Source: Cymbidium sinense
Lineage: Eukaryota; Streptophyta; Magnoliopsida; Asparagales; Orchidaceae
Reading direction: 5' to 3'
NCBI GenBank assembly: GCA_021442155.1
Contig: CM038215.1
Location: 281,902,413-281,966,412 of the forward strand
Length of the DNA: 64,000 bases
The notes under the pieces were generated by a model. The model saw nothing but the letters and a program-made list of their open reading frames with translations, made no database searches and was not told where the DNA came from. The first letter of the stretch is position 1. The number at the start of each line of letters is the position of its first letter. A program made the translations under genes and the position numbers. Positions 1 through 13,797 of the stretch are shown here, piece by piece.

Positions 1-2089
1 AATTGTAAAATTCTAGAAACCGAAAATAAATATCAAAATAGTCAACACCACTTTTTTGTATATATCATTTTACGAATTTTGCTTTATATTTATCTATAGA
101 TTCATCTAATTTTAATTTTTTTTTTGAATATTCATTTACATTCAATAGTTTTACAACTTGGAGGTAAATCACAAAGTATTCAAGTCTTATTTGATATGAT
201 AGAATCTATTTCATTATTAGCTTCTTTCCAAAATGGTGCATCTAGAATTCATATTTCATCAAAAGTAGCAGGATCATTTTCTAAAATAAATATTTCAGTT
301 AAAAGAGAATAAAAATCATCACCTAAAATTTTTTCTTTTCTAATTCTTTTATTTTTTCTAATATTTTCCTCATTGTTGTTAGTTAAAATAGTATCATCAT
401 TATTTATTATCAAATTTTATATTGAAGATTCTTTTGATTAATAACCTTATTTGACAAAAAACTAGAAATAACTATGTAACAAGCGTTGAACCAATAATTA
501 AAATTCTCTTAATATTCTACATATAAAAAATATAATTTTAAATATTTTCCTATTTGTCTATTTTAGATCAATATCTCCTTCTCCACACACTAGCTAATGC
601 TCCATTGCTCATGCTTACACTTCCTCTTAGTTATCCTCAAAGGAAGAGAATCATTGACATTGAAGTGATCTTATTAATTTATGGTTGAGATCTATTTTGC
701 TCAAAAGTCTTATTACTTTCTTTGGATCTCTTATCTTGATAATAAAGCCTTTGCAAGATTTGGTTCTCTTGCATACCCAACATTAAATCTCATTATGTTT
801 TTATTTTTATTGTTAACTAGTGTAAAATTTATTTCTTAAACTTTTTATTAAATGGTTTAAAATTTTTTGTTTAAAATTACTCTTTCCTCTTTTATTGACA
901 TGTGTTTGAGATTCAATTTTAGTGAGAGTTTTCTTTTTCTTTTGTTTTTTTTTCATTCTCAATAATATGATCACAAGAGACATCTTATTTGTATTATGCC
1001 TAAGTGTTAGTGCAAATTGACTATGATTATGGTAATTTTTTATTATCGATGCAACTATAAATGCTTCTCATTATGCTTTGCCAAGTTCTTTTAGATCATG
1101 AATAATATCTTGATTTCATTTATTTGATAATAAGAATCACTCATTTTATATCCATTGAATGATTCAATGAATATTTTCTAGACCCACATCTTTATTTTCA
1201 TATTTTGATTCAAGTGCTTTCCAAAGCTTAAAAGAAGATGTTGATGTACAAAACATGTCATAAAGTCGATCGGAAAGAACACTAATGCAAGATAAAGAAA
1301 ATTAATTTATTGTGGACATTTTCCTTTTCTAACCCTTTATTGAAAATAGAATTATTTTCTTATAGGATCGGATAAAGGAGGATTATATATTACAAAATTT
1401 AATCCTAAACATGTCAACCAATATATAATTTTCTTTTTGCCATCTTTAAAGTGTGTTCCTATAAATTTTTTTCAGCTTAACATCATCATGACAAAGATAT
1501 TTGTGTAGACATATTTTTTTGAATTGATGAAAATAATTAAAACTAAGAAAATATATTGATCTACTTTAAGATTAGAACTATAAGAAAATAAATTGGCAAT
1601 TAAGAAATAAACTTAACATAACAAAGCAAATAACAATAAAAGTAATGAGATTGTAATTCTGAGGAGGCATCATGACAATGAGAGTAGATCAAGCCATGGG
1701 TGCACCAAATTGTGGCTCTCTTTTCTACTTGTGAGATAAAACACATCCTCTTGCCTTGATCGCATTCACCATTTAATGACAAAAAACTTCAAACTAACCA
1801 CGGTCTCTTGTTGCCCAAAATGAAATGAAGACAATGACAAGAAAAATTGAGAATGGAGAAAGGAAGAGAGAATATTGATTTTGTCATGCCATTCAAGCTC
1901 ACATTATCATCTATTTATGAAAGATGGGAGCTCAATATTAAATCACCTAAATATAATTTATAGCATTAGCTATTATTTTAAGTTATGAATTAATTTATTT
2001 GTATTTATTTAATTTATGTTATAAGTTGCACAACTAATATTTATATTATAATAATGTTTAAAATAATAACATTAAGAATAATGTTATTA

Positions 2090-2128
<39 letters not shown>

Positions 2129-3320
2129 CTTTATTATCCGTAATAATAGAGATCACCTTGTGAGTCCTCCACCATAACAAGCTTTTGCTGGTTTTTTATG
2201 CAATCAAAATCTTAATGCTTCCGATTTCTTCATATCATTGCACCCGATTATAAATAAGAGTAGTTCGATAAAATCAGAATGCTCAAGCAGGCATGATATG
2301 GCCTTTAATCACACTTATAAATCAATTTAGTAAAACCAAATTGAATTAAGCAAGGTTTCAACAAGGCATTGCTAATTGCTTGCATAAATAGTTGAGGTTT
2401 CCAAATGCTTAGAATACGCACTTGAAGGTGAGAGGCTCTTGCAATAAGAGTTTATGTAAAATAAGAGTTGATTCTTGCAAAATTATAGTTGACAACATGT
2501 AAATTATAGTTGTCCGTTAGCACATACCTTGGCTTGTTATATGAGCAATAAAAAATCAAATAATTGCTATATGAAACAATTCTTATATAAAATATAAAAA
2601 TAAAATATTTGAGAAAATATCATGTTTTTCTTTAATGCTCATCTACCACCACATGACTTGTAATTACAGTATTTCTTTCCTTCTAATAGTCAATTTCACT
2701 CTAAATTCACAGTTGTAGCTTGTTAATTGAGTAACATGTATAATCAAAACTCAATAGACTTTGCCTAGCCTTATGGCTTTTGCAAGTTATTTTGTGATGT
2801 AATATCACTTTATAAATATTTCTACTTTTTTGTTGGCATTGTTATCTAGAAAAGTTTTATGAGTCTTTTAGGACTTCTTCTAAGCCTCAAACTATTAGGT
2901 ATTCCAACAAAATGTCATCATCGACTATGCTCCATTGACCCTTTCTCCAAAAAAGTAGAAACTTTCATATACCTTTTTTTACCTAAAGCAAATTAAAAAT
3001 ATTAATATCTATTAAAGAAATATTAAATAATGTTATACATATCAACCTAACAACATATTAATCATATGAACATAAGTATGCCACCATGAGTACTCTTTGG
3101 TTCTAATAAAAGCAAATAATGAATGCATTGATGGATAATTACTTGTCACACTCTAAAGCAATTATATCTACTTTTATATTAACTTCATGTCTTTCATAGC
3201 ACCCTTCAATGTTAGCCTTATGTGGTATTGATTTGTATAATAAATTTCTCTTTTCTAGTAGTTATTTTGTTTAAGTAATTCTTACATATGGCACTAGCTC
3301 CTCATTTCATGTAAAATAAT
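1..3320. other. AT-rich non-coding stretch
   Basis: No ORF with recognisable protein similarity was seen on either strand. The sequence is AT-rich with many stops in all frames and looks like decayed intergenic or transposon-derived plant DNA. A (TA)n run lies near 2.1 kb. Short ORFs in this stretch have no family features and are not called. Confidence 0.6.
2095..2126. repeat. (TA)n microsatellite
   Basis: An uninterrupted alternating TA run of about 32 bp in AT-rich DNA. Confidence 0.9.
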
Positions 3321-3329
3321 TTAACTTTC

Positions 3330-3990
3330 TTTCTACTCTTTGTTCCATAAGTACCGCTCTATTCATATCAATCAAATCAACCACTTTGCTCCTTGCTTCT
3401 CTAATCCATGAATTAAATGATTTTGCCATGTTATTTGTATTATAATAATTTTAATCTAAGACAAAAAAAATGTACTCCTTCACTAATTATAAAATAAAGT
3501 TAACAAGTAAGAATGAACATGTGCACACATTATTCTATAAGTCACATCCTACAATCAAATTCATGATTAGTGTGTGCATTAGTTGTCACCACACTAAGGT
3601 TTGAATGATGTGATTCACTACAATGAAAGAACATTTCCAAGTTCTTCCATAGGTGACATAAATAAAACTTGTGCTTTGCATCGAAATAGTAGTTTGATTT
3701 CATCTCCAAGCCCCTTCTCCATATTTGATATAAAATCTAAATGATGCACCCCAAAGCCAATAGAATTTGCCAAATTTTCCAAAAAATTATTGCTAGGATT
3801 TTTTTTACTCAAATTCAACAAGTAGAATTGCTAGTGTGAATAGTCCTATATTACTATCCAATTAAATTATATATAATAAAACACCCAAGTACTTTGGCTT
3901 CAAATGACAATCATCAAGACCAATTAAATGTCTACAACCTACTAAGAAACCATCGATGAAAACCATGAAGCAAACATGGAACCGCATAAA
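3330..3990 (-). pseudogene. MULE (MuDR-type) transposase remnant 1
   Basis: Read on the minus strand, three collinear blocks match the MuDR/MULE transposase core. Block 1 at 3938-3872 reads GCRHLIGLDDCHLKPKYLG, the first-aspartate block. Block 2 at about 3730-3685 reads ISNMEKGLGDEIKLLF; the family normally has ISD at the second catalytic Asp, so here it is Asn. Block 3 at about 3440-3400 reads NNMAKSFNSWIREARSK, the downstream NNxxESFNSWI-like block. Spacing between blocks 1 and 2 (about 195 bp) is normal for the family. Frameshifts and stops separate the blocks, so no intact protein remains. In an active element this enzyme cuts at the terminal inverted repeats. I did not locate the ends of this element; the AT-rich DNA up to about 5.4 kb may hold its 5' part. 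Confidence 0.8.
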
Positions 3991-4786
3991 AGATGAATCA
4001 TGCATGCTTAAAGTATATAAATTTTGAAGTTTGTTATTGGTAAGTTATGCTTGAAATGTGTACCTATCTATAATTATCATTAATCAATCCAAAAATGATC
4101 TTGTCAGGTTGTTTCATTGATCGCCATAACTTTATGTATTTTAGAGATAACCAATACAAATCAAGTTATTTTTTATCTACCTTGGAGAGATGTCAAGATT
4201 TATTTTCATAATTTCTTCAATTTGTTGAGTTACTCATGAAGAAGTTGCTTGTTTGTTACTTGCTTTATTTACACGTTAGCATAAATGTGTATGCTCTAAT
4301 TTATGCACCTAAAAAAGATTCACCATTTGCACATTATATTTCTGCATTTCTAAGGATGTCCATAATAAAATAAATATCAATGACTTGAGATTTATTACTA
4401 GATTGATTCTTCACACCAAAGTTCTTCATAATATCATTAGATCTCGATTGTTGAAGCTTTAAGCATCACAAGCACCTGCTAATGAAGCTTTTGAAGTGGT
4501 GATGTGTTTTGCACATCGCAAATGTCATTTAAGAAATCAGTCTGCATTTTAAAGAAACTATAAGGAAAATTGATTTTCTAACCTAACCTAGTAGAGTGTG
4601 TGCAAAAAGTATGGTCTAATTTTTTTTAAATAAAAATGTAATATCCATCATAATTTCTTAAATAGTAAGTTCTTTTACAACAACTCAACCACTATATTTC
4701 AATACCGCTACAACTTCCCTAAATAGACTAAATCTTCAAGAATCCAACTTGGGTAATTAGAAATCAGATGATCTTGAATGATAATT

Positions 4787-5092
4787 GTCTTACATGTTAC
4801 TACCCTCCCTAACTTATTGACCTTATCAACATATAGTAGCTTCTTTATCATATTGTGTTTTGACTACTACCTCAGACCCTCCATTGCACTAGTCATTTGT
4901 ATCACTTCTACATCATTAGTGATGACATATACCGTCTTACATGTTACTACCCTCCCTAACTTATTGACCTTATCAACATATAGTAGCTTCTTTATCATCT
5001 TGTGTTATGACTACTATCTCAACACCCTCACTTCCATTGGACTTTGTAGTCATTTGCATCACTTCTACAACATTAGTGATAGACATATAGTC
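4787..5092. repeat. 147-bp tandem duplication (2 units)
   Basis: The segment starting GTCTTACATGTTACTACC at 4787 starts again at 4934, a period of 147 bp, and the second unit drifts after about 110 bp. The period is divisible by three, so the + frame translation repeats as well, but the peptide (repeating VLHVTTLPNLLTLSTYSSFF) has no family resemblance. It lies upstream (on the minus strand) of MULE remnant 1. Confidence 0.85.
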
Positions 5093-5989
5093 TTTTGTTG
5101 ATGTTCCAAATATGTGGTAATATAACTTTTTCCCCTAAGCCAACAAAATGCTTCAATCTCTTTCTTCAACACATCTAAACATATGATATCTTTTGAAACT
5201 TAATAGTACTTTGCTTCCCAACATTGTATTTTCCTCTTCACTTGATTCCTAACAATATCCTCTATATTTAAATATTTTGGACAAATATTTATCTTGATTG
5301 GCCATTAAATCCATTCAAAAGTTGAATTTTTCAATCACCTTCAAATCAAAATTTTGCAAATTTGAAATGATAATTAATCAAATAGAAAGGGAAATTCTAC
5401 AAGTATTGGAATCCATTGATTCCTACAAAATTAACATATATGATAATCAAATGCGCTTTTACATATCTTGACAATCATAATTTCTACTAAATACTAATAA
5501 AATACTACTCATAAAATATTTAAGCTATAATGGGATACTTTGTTTCTCAATTTGTTGAATAATTTATATTTGGTGAGAACTATATGAATTAGTTTATAAT
5601 AAAATAAGCCATATTCAATTTATTAAGCACTCTATCAAATATATATGATGTATTTCCAAAAATATTATATATTTTATATTAAGAATTACAAAATGTTTAT
5701 CTAAATGTTTTATTTCCCACAAAATTTAATCTTGCCATTTAAACCTTTCAAGTTTGAGATGACTACAACACATTATTACCAAATATCTCATTTGCTAGAA
5801 CATGTTTTGAACATCAAGTAACCAAATATTGCATCACTCATATCTTAAAATAAATAATGGTAAAAAAGAAAAACCCAATAAAGTATGTTATTTTTTGTAT
5901 CAAACTATGCGGAAGAGCTTCATGGAGAAGAATAACTCACGTGTCAAGCTAGTTTAAAATGTCAATCCAAAGTCCCAAAGAAATATAAA

Positions 5990-6260
5990 TTCTTATTTCA
6001 ATTTTCGGCATTGCACTCCTCACTTTAGCCTTCCCATTTTCGCTTCGCCACAAACTGGAGAAGAACATCATCAAGAGGTGAATTATTATTTCAATTCATC
6101 ACACCTCACTTTAGCCTTCCCATTTTCACTTTGCAAACCGAGGAAGAACATCGTGAGGTGAATTCTTCCATCGGTTGTCGCATTGATAACTGCCTAACCT
6201 TCGCCAGCAAATCGGGAAGAACATCACAAGAGGTGAATTCTTCTTTCTTTTCATCATCGC
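5990..6260 (+). repeat. Degenerate minisatellite at the head of R-a
   Basis: The core GAAGAACATC followed by a GTGAATTCTTC-like tail, then a stretch ending CTTTAGCCTTCCCATTTTC, recurs at 6060, 6143 and 6216 (spacings 83 and 73 bp). The same family forms the larger, GC-richer array at 55585-56075, where full units are about 93 bp. The shorter spacing here comes from small deletions at GC-rich motifs. Confidence 0.8.
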
Positions 6261-6329
6261 CCTTTATTTACATTCCAAATTGTATACCTAACCTGCCTTT
6301 GTCAGTATCAGAAGTGCAAAAATGTGTCT

Positions 6330-8520
6330 AACATGTTTGATCTATGAATGTGGATATATACATATATGCTTGTGTTTCTTTGTAGGTTTGAAGGTCTCTT
6401 TGTGCTCAAGAGGGCGCGACAAGATCAAAACCTGGTGTCGAAGACACCACGCCAAGAGGGTGTCAGTAAGCCAACACTTGTTAGATGTCTCCCTACAAAT
6501 GCGAAATGTTGTCTAATTTCTAGACTTAGAAAAAAAGTGGGGGGTGATGAATATATACATCATTATGTCTTCTTTAGTCGAATCGTGCTCAAGAGGGCGA
6601 TGAGATGAAAACCTGCAGGTGTCACAACTCGATAGCCGATATGCTCAAGACATCGAGCCAACTGATGCCCTACAGGAATGATGCGAGGCTCTAAAATTCT
6701 GCCAAATCTTTGACTTAGAAAATGGGAGAGTAAAATGATGACTTAAGAATGCTAAGTAAGAAAACTTGCAATTTTAAGCTAAAAGCATCAAACAAAAAAG
6801 GGGGAAAAGTAAAATAACATATGACAAACATAAAAGTAAAATAAAAAAAAAGTGTGAAAAGCACTTACAAAATTTATGAGAGCAGAGTTGAAAGCCCACA
6901 AAAGTTTCTAAGCCTCCTATCAAATATCCTAACTTCAACCCTTCAAACAAATAATAGAATAGGAGACTCTTTATTTATAGAAATTAAAAGAGGTAGTGAG
7001 TGGGTTGCTTTCAAAAGAATAAGAGGGAAAATGAATGTAAGAGTTCAATAAAAAGAGGGCAAAATGAATGTAGAAGAGTTTGAATAAAAAAGAGGGGAAA
7101 ATGAGAATTACTTTGAGGGGTAAATCTTTTTAAAATAACAAACTAAATTATCCTTTGAACCAGAATTTCAAAACATCAATCGCTATCAAATCAGAACTCT
7201 TTGTACAAGGACAAGACAATACTAAATCAAAATCTATAAAATCATAGGGCTTCCTTTAATAAAAATTGAGGGATTTCATTCTAATTATGAATTTTAAAAC
7301 CAATGAAATCACTAATAGGAAATTATCTAAAACTATAAATTCTTGCATGTCTTGGACATAGAGATTTCAAGTGCAAATTTTAATGTCTAAAAGGTCAGCA
7401 AATTGGAATAAAAAAATAAAAATACAAAATCAATCTCATAATTCAAACATAAAATTACTTAAAATTACTATACACCCACATAACACTACGTTGAATGCTT
7501 AAATTAAAGTGAGATCATGGGTTATTTCATTAGTCTTAGACTGGTCTAACAAAATATTAAAAATTATAATAAGAGTTTCAAATTAGTAAAATATCTAGAA
7601 CCGATCCGTGATAGCAGATCTAATCCTCTGTTAGCAGCTAAACAAAGTTGACAAGATCTAAAGCTCTTAAATATATTCAAATTAATCAATTTTTCTAATC
7701 AATTTAACCTAAATCAAATATCAATCTCAAACTACTTTAATGAAACTCAATCATTAAAAACTTAAAGCCAACTCAATCTATCCACCTTCTACAACTGTTT
7801 ATTGTGGTGACAAATTAAGAAAACTCTAGCTCACAAAGGAGCCAAGGTCAAATCAAGTATTCTACCATATTCACTCTCAATCAATCTCATGCCGATGGAC
7901 ATGTGTCCTAACTACGTATAGAAGATCACATATGAAGCAATTACGACTAGTCCTGATTGGGTGTGTTTGGCAAGGCTCCATTATATTACGATCATGATCA
8001 GAGTCTGTATGCTCCTAATGGCTCTACCCTTTGAGTTGTGAATCATATATACTTGACAAATACAACACTATGTCGGTAGACTAAATATTGTCTCCTTAGA
8101 CAAACACCACCCCATGTCATAAGGATTTCTGGACGTAACCCATGTGTTGTCGACAAGGATCCTTCTGCTATTTTACCTCGCCGACTAAGTAGACTGACCA
8201 CAATAACTGGGATGACGTAATCAGGGAGCTAGATACACGCCATCATTCCCCAACCATCCGCTTTAAGATAAAATGATGAATTTCATAATCTAAATTCTTA
8301 AAACTCCACATGATGAATACACTATGCATTAAGATTTAATGACTAACCTTCATTGAAAGTTGTCTCTCACTCATTAGGAGCTCATTGGGAGGGTAGTTAA
8401 CTATAAGGCGCTCATAGAAACCAAAGATCTAAAGTCCTCACAAAATGAAAATCTCTAAGTAGTGTCTTATCTTCTAAAATTACAACACTTCAAATCATAC
8501 TCTCTTAAATATCAAAAATA
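6330..8520 (+). repeat. Dispersed repeat R, copy a
   Basis: This segment is collinear with 56.17-58.14 kb (R-b) and 61.88-64.0 kb (R-c) in the same orientation. Shared landmarks include GAGTAAGCCA-like blocks, AAACTATAAATTCTTGCATG, TTAGCAGCTAAACA and CCCCAACCATCC. There is no convincing coding capacity. It follows a minisatellite both here and at 55.6 kb, suggesting one composite repeat, possibly the long terminal or untranslated part of a large retroelement. No boundaries with a target-site duplication were found, so the class is open. This copy is shorter than R-c at many GC-rich spots. Confidence 0.75.
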
Positions 8521-10640
8521 TTGAGGTAGAATTTTTAGCCCACAATAATTAATTAATTAAATGGTTAGATGAAATTTAAATATGAACCATCACAATTAAC
8601 TCATTTAATAAAATAGTTTTAATTGACCCTCCATGTGCTTAGTATAAGGATTTTCAAAATTATGATTCTTCATTGGTGTGGGAAATTATAAAGTAATTAG
8701 CTTAATCTTCTTAATTTAATTATTTATTAAACATGAGCTTAATTGCATTAGAATTCTAGATATTGCAAATTTTATTTTTCAAGCATATCATCATGATGAG
8801 CTCTGCTTAATAATTAATCAAATTAAGAGATTTTTATAGGTAATTAAATGAATTATTAATAGCCAATTAATTCATAAAGCCACTTAAATTTTGTTTAAAT
8901 TTATTAACAAACAAACATGGATATGGGTTGAACACTAACTATTATTTCTTGTATTTAAGTTTCAACAACTTAAATATTAAAGTTAAACATTAAATAAACT
9001 TTGATTAGATTTAAGAGAATCTAACTTGATTGTCCCAGTTCTAATGAAATCAAGCATGTTGTGTGATGGTATTCAATTACTTCCTTTCAATTAGTATAAA
9101 TGTACATGTCATGTGCTTAATGTATTTATGTTTAAAAGTCAAGAGAATATGATTGCATTTAAATTGCATGAATTAGACAAATATTATCATATGGTGTGGC
9201 TATTATCATTAGTAAATCTTAAGCTATTTTGAAACTATTTGTTAATTATGAATTTTAAATCAATGCTTATTATAAATAACTAATTATGTGAAAATGAAAT
9301 GTTCATTTACTTGTAATCAAAAGATGACAATTGATAGTTTTATTCCTATATTTATACTTATGTATTCATGTATTTGAATTGACAAGTTTATATTCTCAAC
9401 ATCATGGAATACGAGTTTAAGTACAAAGAGGTATTAGATAATCTCACTATGGTTTAACAATGGCATACTTGCTTAATTTAATTTATGTGCATGTATATAT
9501 TAGAATATAAAGTTAAATCATTTGCCATTAAGATTTTCATAAGTAAAGATATTTATGTAGAACCCTTTTCATGATTTAATTTCTATGTTTATGTATATGT
9601 TCATGTGTATTTGAATTGGAAAATATATAACATGAACATTCCTGAATAGACTTTAAGTAACCCCAAAGAGGTTTTAAATAATCTTTCCGATTTAACAATA
9701 ACACGCATTTGATTAAATTTCATATACATGTTTGCATATGCTTAAATATCGATGAAACCTTTTTTTCTATTAAATTCATGCATCAACATTCATTATGTAA
9801 ACAAATATGAAAATATTACATGTATATATATATATATGTATATATATATATACTAAATCAAATATTGAATAAGCTAAAAAATAAGAATGTGAATGTTATT
9901 GATAATGAAAGAAAGTATTTGAGTATTACTCATGTTATGGTGGCTTAATTTCATGGGTCTTAAGATGCCTTTCATGTATGGATAAGATTCATTAAGATTA
10001 ATCTAAACTTAGCTAAAATAAAATTCATAAATGGTCTATTAAGACTTAAAGCAATAGTAATCTATCTTTGGAAATCAACTTAGGTGGATGAAAGAGTAAA
10101 GTCTCTTTCTTCTCTTCATAATGCATCTAATCAAAAGTAAGAAGTGAACATAATACTAAGTTAAAACTCAATCAAGTTACTAAAGACTTAAAGTGATAAT
10201 GGGTAATTTAAACAATCCTAAACTATGACATAAGTACATTTGATTACTTTATGTTACCATTCATCAATTGTATTTGTGAACCTTTTACTTCGTAATTATC
10301 CACGTAAAATTTGGTGTTGTAATCTCAATGATTCCATAACCGGTACTAAATTGGACATGTAGATCATTCGAATGATGTGAAACTCATATATGTGTTCTAA
10401 AGGCCTTACAGAGTAATGCTATGAAACATATGGGAGGTGATCGACATGTGACCTAATATTATGATGTGTGCACATGGTATATGGTATTGCGCTTACCAAA
10501 GCACATGCACAACTCCTATGATGTAGTCTACATGAAATGATCGATAGCAAAAGTCAAATACTTCATACTTATGGAAGTTAATACAAGTTCAACAGAAACC
10601 TCCTCACTCTCAAATCTTTGCAAGGTATATCTAATTCACA
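8521..10640. other. AT-rich non-coding stretch
   Basis: No protein-family match was seen in any frame. A short interrupted (TA)n run sits at about 9820-9853. Confidence 0.55.
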
Positions 10641-10746
10641 AAGTGATGGGTGACTCATTTGACATAATCTGCTTTTCTACACCAATGTATCGTCTAAGAA
10701 ATAGTGATACAATGTTGTAATAAATTGAACAAGTCAAAGCTTATAT

Positions 10747-11480
10747 GGGTAGGCCTCTAGCTCGATGAAGGACTCCATTAAAGCATTCTACTGTGTTAGT
10801 TGTCATTAACCCGTATCGAATTCTAGTATCCTATAACAAAGTGCACCTAGTGATATCTCAGATCAACCAATCATATACTTCTTGCTTCACATTCCTAATG
10901 TCATGCATATGTTGGTTGTAAAATAATCGTTTAGTTTGTGCTATTATATTATATTCAATATATTGAACTCCTCATATATAACAAATATCATTCATCGCCT
11001 TATATGGTGAATGATATGATTCCTCCACTACTAAAAATAGTTCGATAGCTTTCCTCCTTCCATCCCAAGCTTTCATATATAAAATGCATAGAAATTTAAC
11101 TTCTATTTGTCCTATTATCTCCCTAGGCTTCAAGTCTATTTTATGACGAATGATAGAGAATGTAATAGCATATGAATTTGGAAGTCCACCGTCGATGACC
11201 ACCTACCAAAAATTCTACATGCACAAGTGTGTGTATCACCGATTGAAATTTTCTATGATCCCACTAACCTCTTACTTTAATGAGATGTAAACACCACTGA
11301 CAAGGTCTAAACGAGTAACTGTGGTGAACACCTTTAATGGAAAAAAGAGTTTCGGTTAAATTAATACAACAATATTCAACGTTATTTACTATGGACAACC
11401 CATTTACATTACATTGTAAAATAGATTTTGTTTGGAATATCATATTCTTTACCAATTTATAGAATAAGTCCTTCGACAAT
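10747..11480 (-). pseudogene. MULE (mudrA-type) remnant 2, core deleted
   Basis: On the minus strand, 11202-10972 holds a mudrA N-terminal-type block with KAWDGRRKAIEL and EESYHSPYKA. Only about 165 bp further on comes YGLMTTNTVECFNGVLHRAR (to about 10747), the block that normally follows the catalytic core (family form MTTNxxECFNGVLKGAR). The region carrying the DDE residues, normally a couple of hundred residues, is therefore largely missing between them. An ORF at 11479-11264 upstream probably belongs to the N-terminus but has no clear motif. This is a non-autonomous, dead copy from a different MULE lineage than remnant 1. Confidence 0.75.
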
Positions 11481-12023
11481 ATGTTTAAATCTCTTATTAC
11501 ACTATTAACATTGTATTCTCATCTCACTCCTCGTGTAGGACAAGTTCGTACATACCCTGGAAGTCATCATAGCTTCTAGATTTTCTACATTAACTATAGA
11601 GTGTGTTAAAGTCATGACCCATTATTTTAGTTGGCTCCATTTCGTGGTGCATATATTCTATCATCATTGTTATTGTCACTTGCCACTATCCATCGCCTCA
11701 TACTCATCCCTAAAAGCATAATTGCTCACATCCCTTATAGAAAGTGGAATCAACTAAATCAAGATGTTTATCATTAATAAAAATGTAACACCAAAGTAAT
11801 GATAATATTGATTAAAAATGATTGAATTATTTTATAGCTTTCATTAGCTTTCAATAACAATAATACCATAATAGCTATATTATAAAAATCATAAAATTTT
11901 GAATTTTATTATTAATAAAATTTTCTCATTAATAGATTATGAAATATTTTTTTGTAAAATGTTTAAATCTAAAATAGATTTATAAATCTTTATAAAACAT
12001 CACAAACCTATAATCATAGGAAG

Positions 12024-12340
<317 letters not shown>

Positions 12341-13033
12341 ATGTAGAGATTTATGTCAAGATTTTGACATATGAATCAAATATGTAAATAAAGATAAAGA
12401 AATATAAAAAAAATTATAATCATAATCTCTTAAATTTCTTTCACTTTCCTATAAATCATATATTATGTAGATATATTAATGAGAAGGAAGTTGTTCATTG
12501 ATCCACCCCATCCTTGTGCATGGAGGTTACATAATTCAATTTGTCTGTTCTGCACATAATTGTTACGAGCATAAGGGAAGGCTCATCTCCCCTATCCAAA
12601 CTCCAAAGGACTTCTTCATCTGATTGAAGAAATTACCTTTCGAGTTTGCTGAGGAAGGCTTCCAATGGAGGCAACTCCTTCACACCGCCAATCGTGCATG
12701 CCCTGCACGATGTTATAACTCTAAATTTATTAACTATATATAATGATATATGACAGTTGATCTATCATTCCGAAAAACACTTTAAGAAAGATTGCTTGAA
12801 AGGATGTTAGCATAAAAAAGATCAATCTTCAACTAAACTTTCGTCTCTAAAATTATTTTCTAGGACTTGTGGATCAAAATTTAAAGCCCTGTATAAAAAT
12901 AAGACAAATCAACTAACACCAATTGAACTGATATTAGTCAATTTTTCTCTTAAAGTAAAGAGGGGAGGTTGAACTTATACATAGAACAAAAAAAGAGAAA
13001 GTTAAACAAAAGATACCTGAGGAAAAAAGAGAC

Positions 13034-13036
<3 letters not shown>

Positions 13037-13073
<37 letters not shown>
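13037..13073. repeat. (GA)n microsatellite
   Basis: A pure AG/GA dinucleotide run. Translation on the minus strand gives a Ser-Leu repeat, which is an artefact of the microsatellite. Confidence 0.9.
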
Positions 13074-13076
<3 letters not shown>

Positions 13077-13635
13077 TGAGAGATGTAGAGGAAGAGAAGC
13101 AAAGAGTTGAAGTCCACATTAGAGCGAACATATCAAACATTATGGCTCGTCTTTTTTTCTTTCCTCATCTAATTCAAAGGTAAAGCTTAACCTAGGTTTA
13201 TTTTTTTTCTTCTAAATATAGAAACTTTAGATTTAGTTTATTTTTAATAAGAAAAGGTGTTAGGGTTTAGTTGGATGAGAAATAACAAGAAGAGCGTTAA
13301 TTGATAATTTTGCAGAGGAAGATAAATATTTGTTCAAGAATATGAATCGGAAATTCAAAATTAATTTTAATTCAAAACTTATATTTTTGTCATGAAATTA
13401 ATTTTAGAAATATTAAGACTTTAAATTTAGAAAATTAGTCATAATTTTTTAATACAATTGGAAAGATTATAGTTTAATTATTATAATGTTTTCATAACTT
13501 AAATATAATAATAATAATAATAATATAATCAAATTCAAAATTAATAAATTAAATATTTATTTATAAAATTAAAAGCAAAAATTAATTAAATAATATTTGT
13601 AAATTTGAAAGAAAAAATGTAATTAAATATTAAAA

Positions 13636-13662
13636 ATATATATATATATATATATATATATA
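13636..13662. repeat. (TA)n microsatellite
   Basis: An alternating TA run in AT-rich sequence. Confidence 0.85.
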
Positions 13663-13797
13663 ATTGTAATTTACTTAATTTAGCAAACATACATTTTATC
13701 TTCCATTAGATTTTTCATTAAAAATGCATAAATAATTATCTTATTATTAGTAAATGTTAGAAACTAAAATTTTAAAATTTTCATCTAATCGATATTC

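Noticed and set aside
12490..12715. Possible leucine-rich-repeat (NBS-LRR) fragment on the minus strand (ELPPLEAFLSKLER)
   Set aside because: Too short and without a second repeat or NB-ARC motif.
12934..13140. Minus-strand ORF with a Ser-Leu repeat
   Set aside because: It is the translation of the (GA)n microsatellite.
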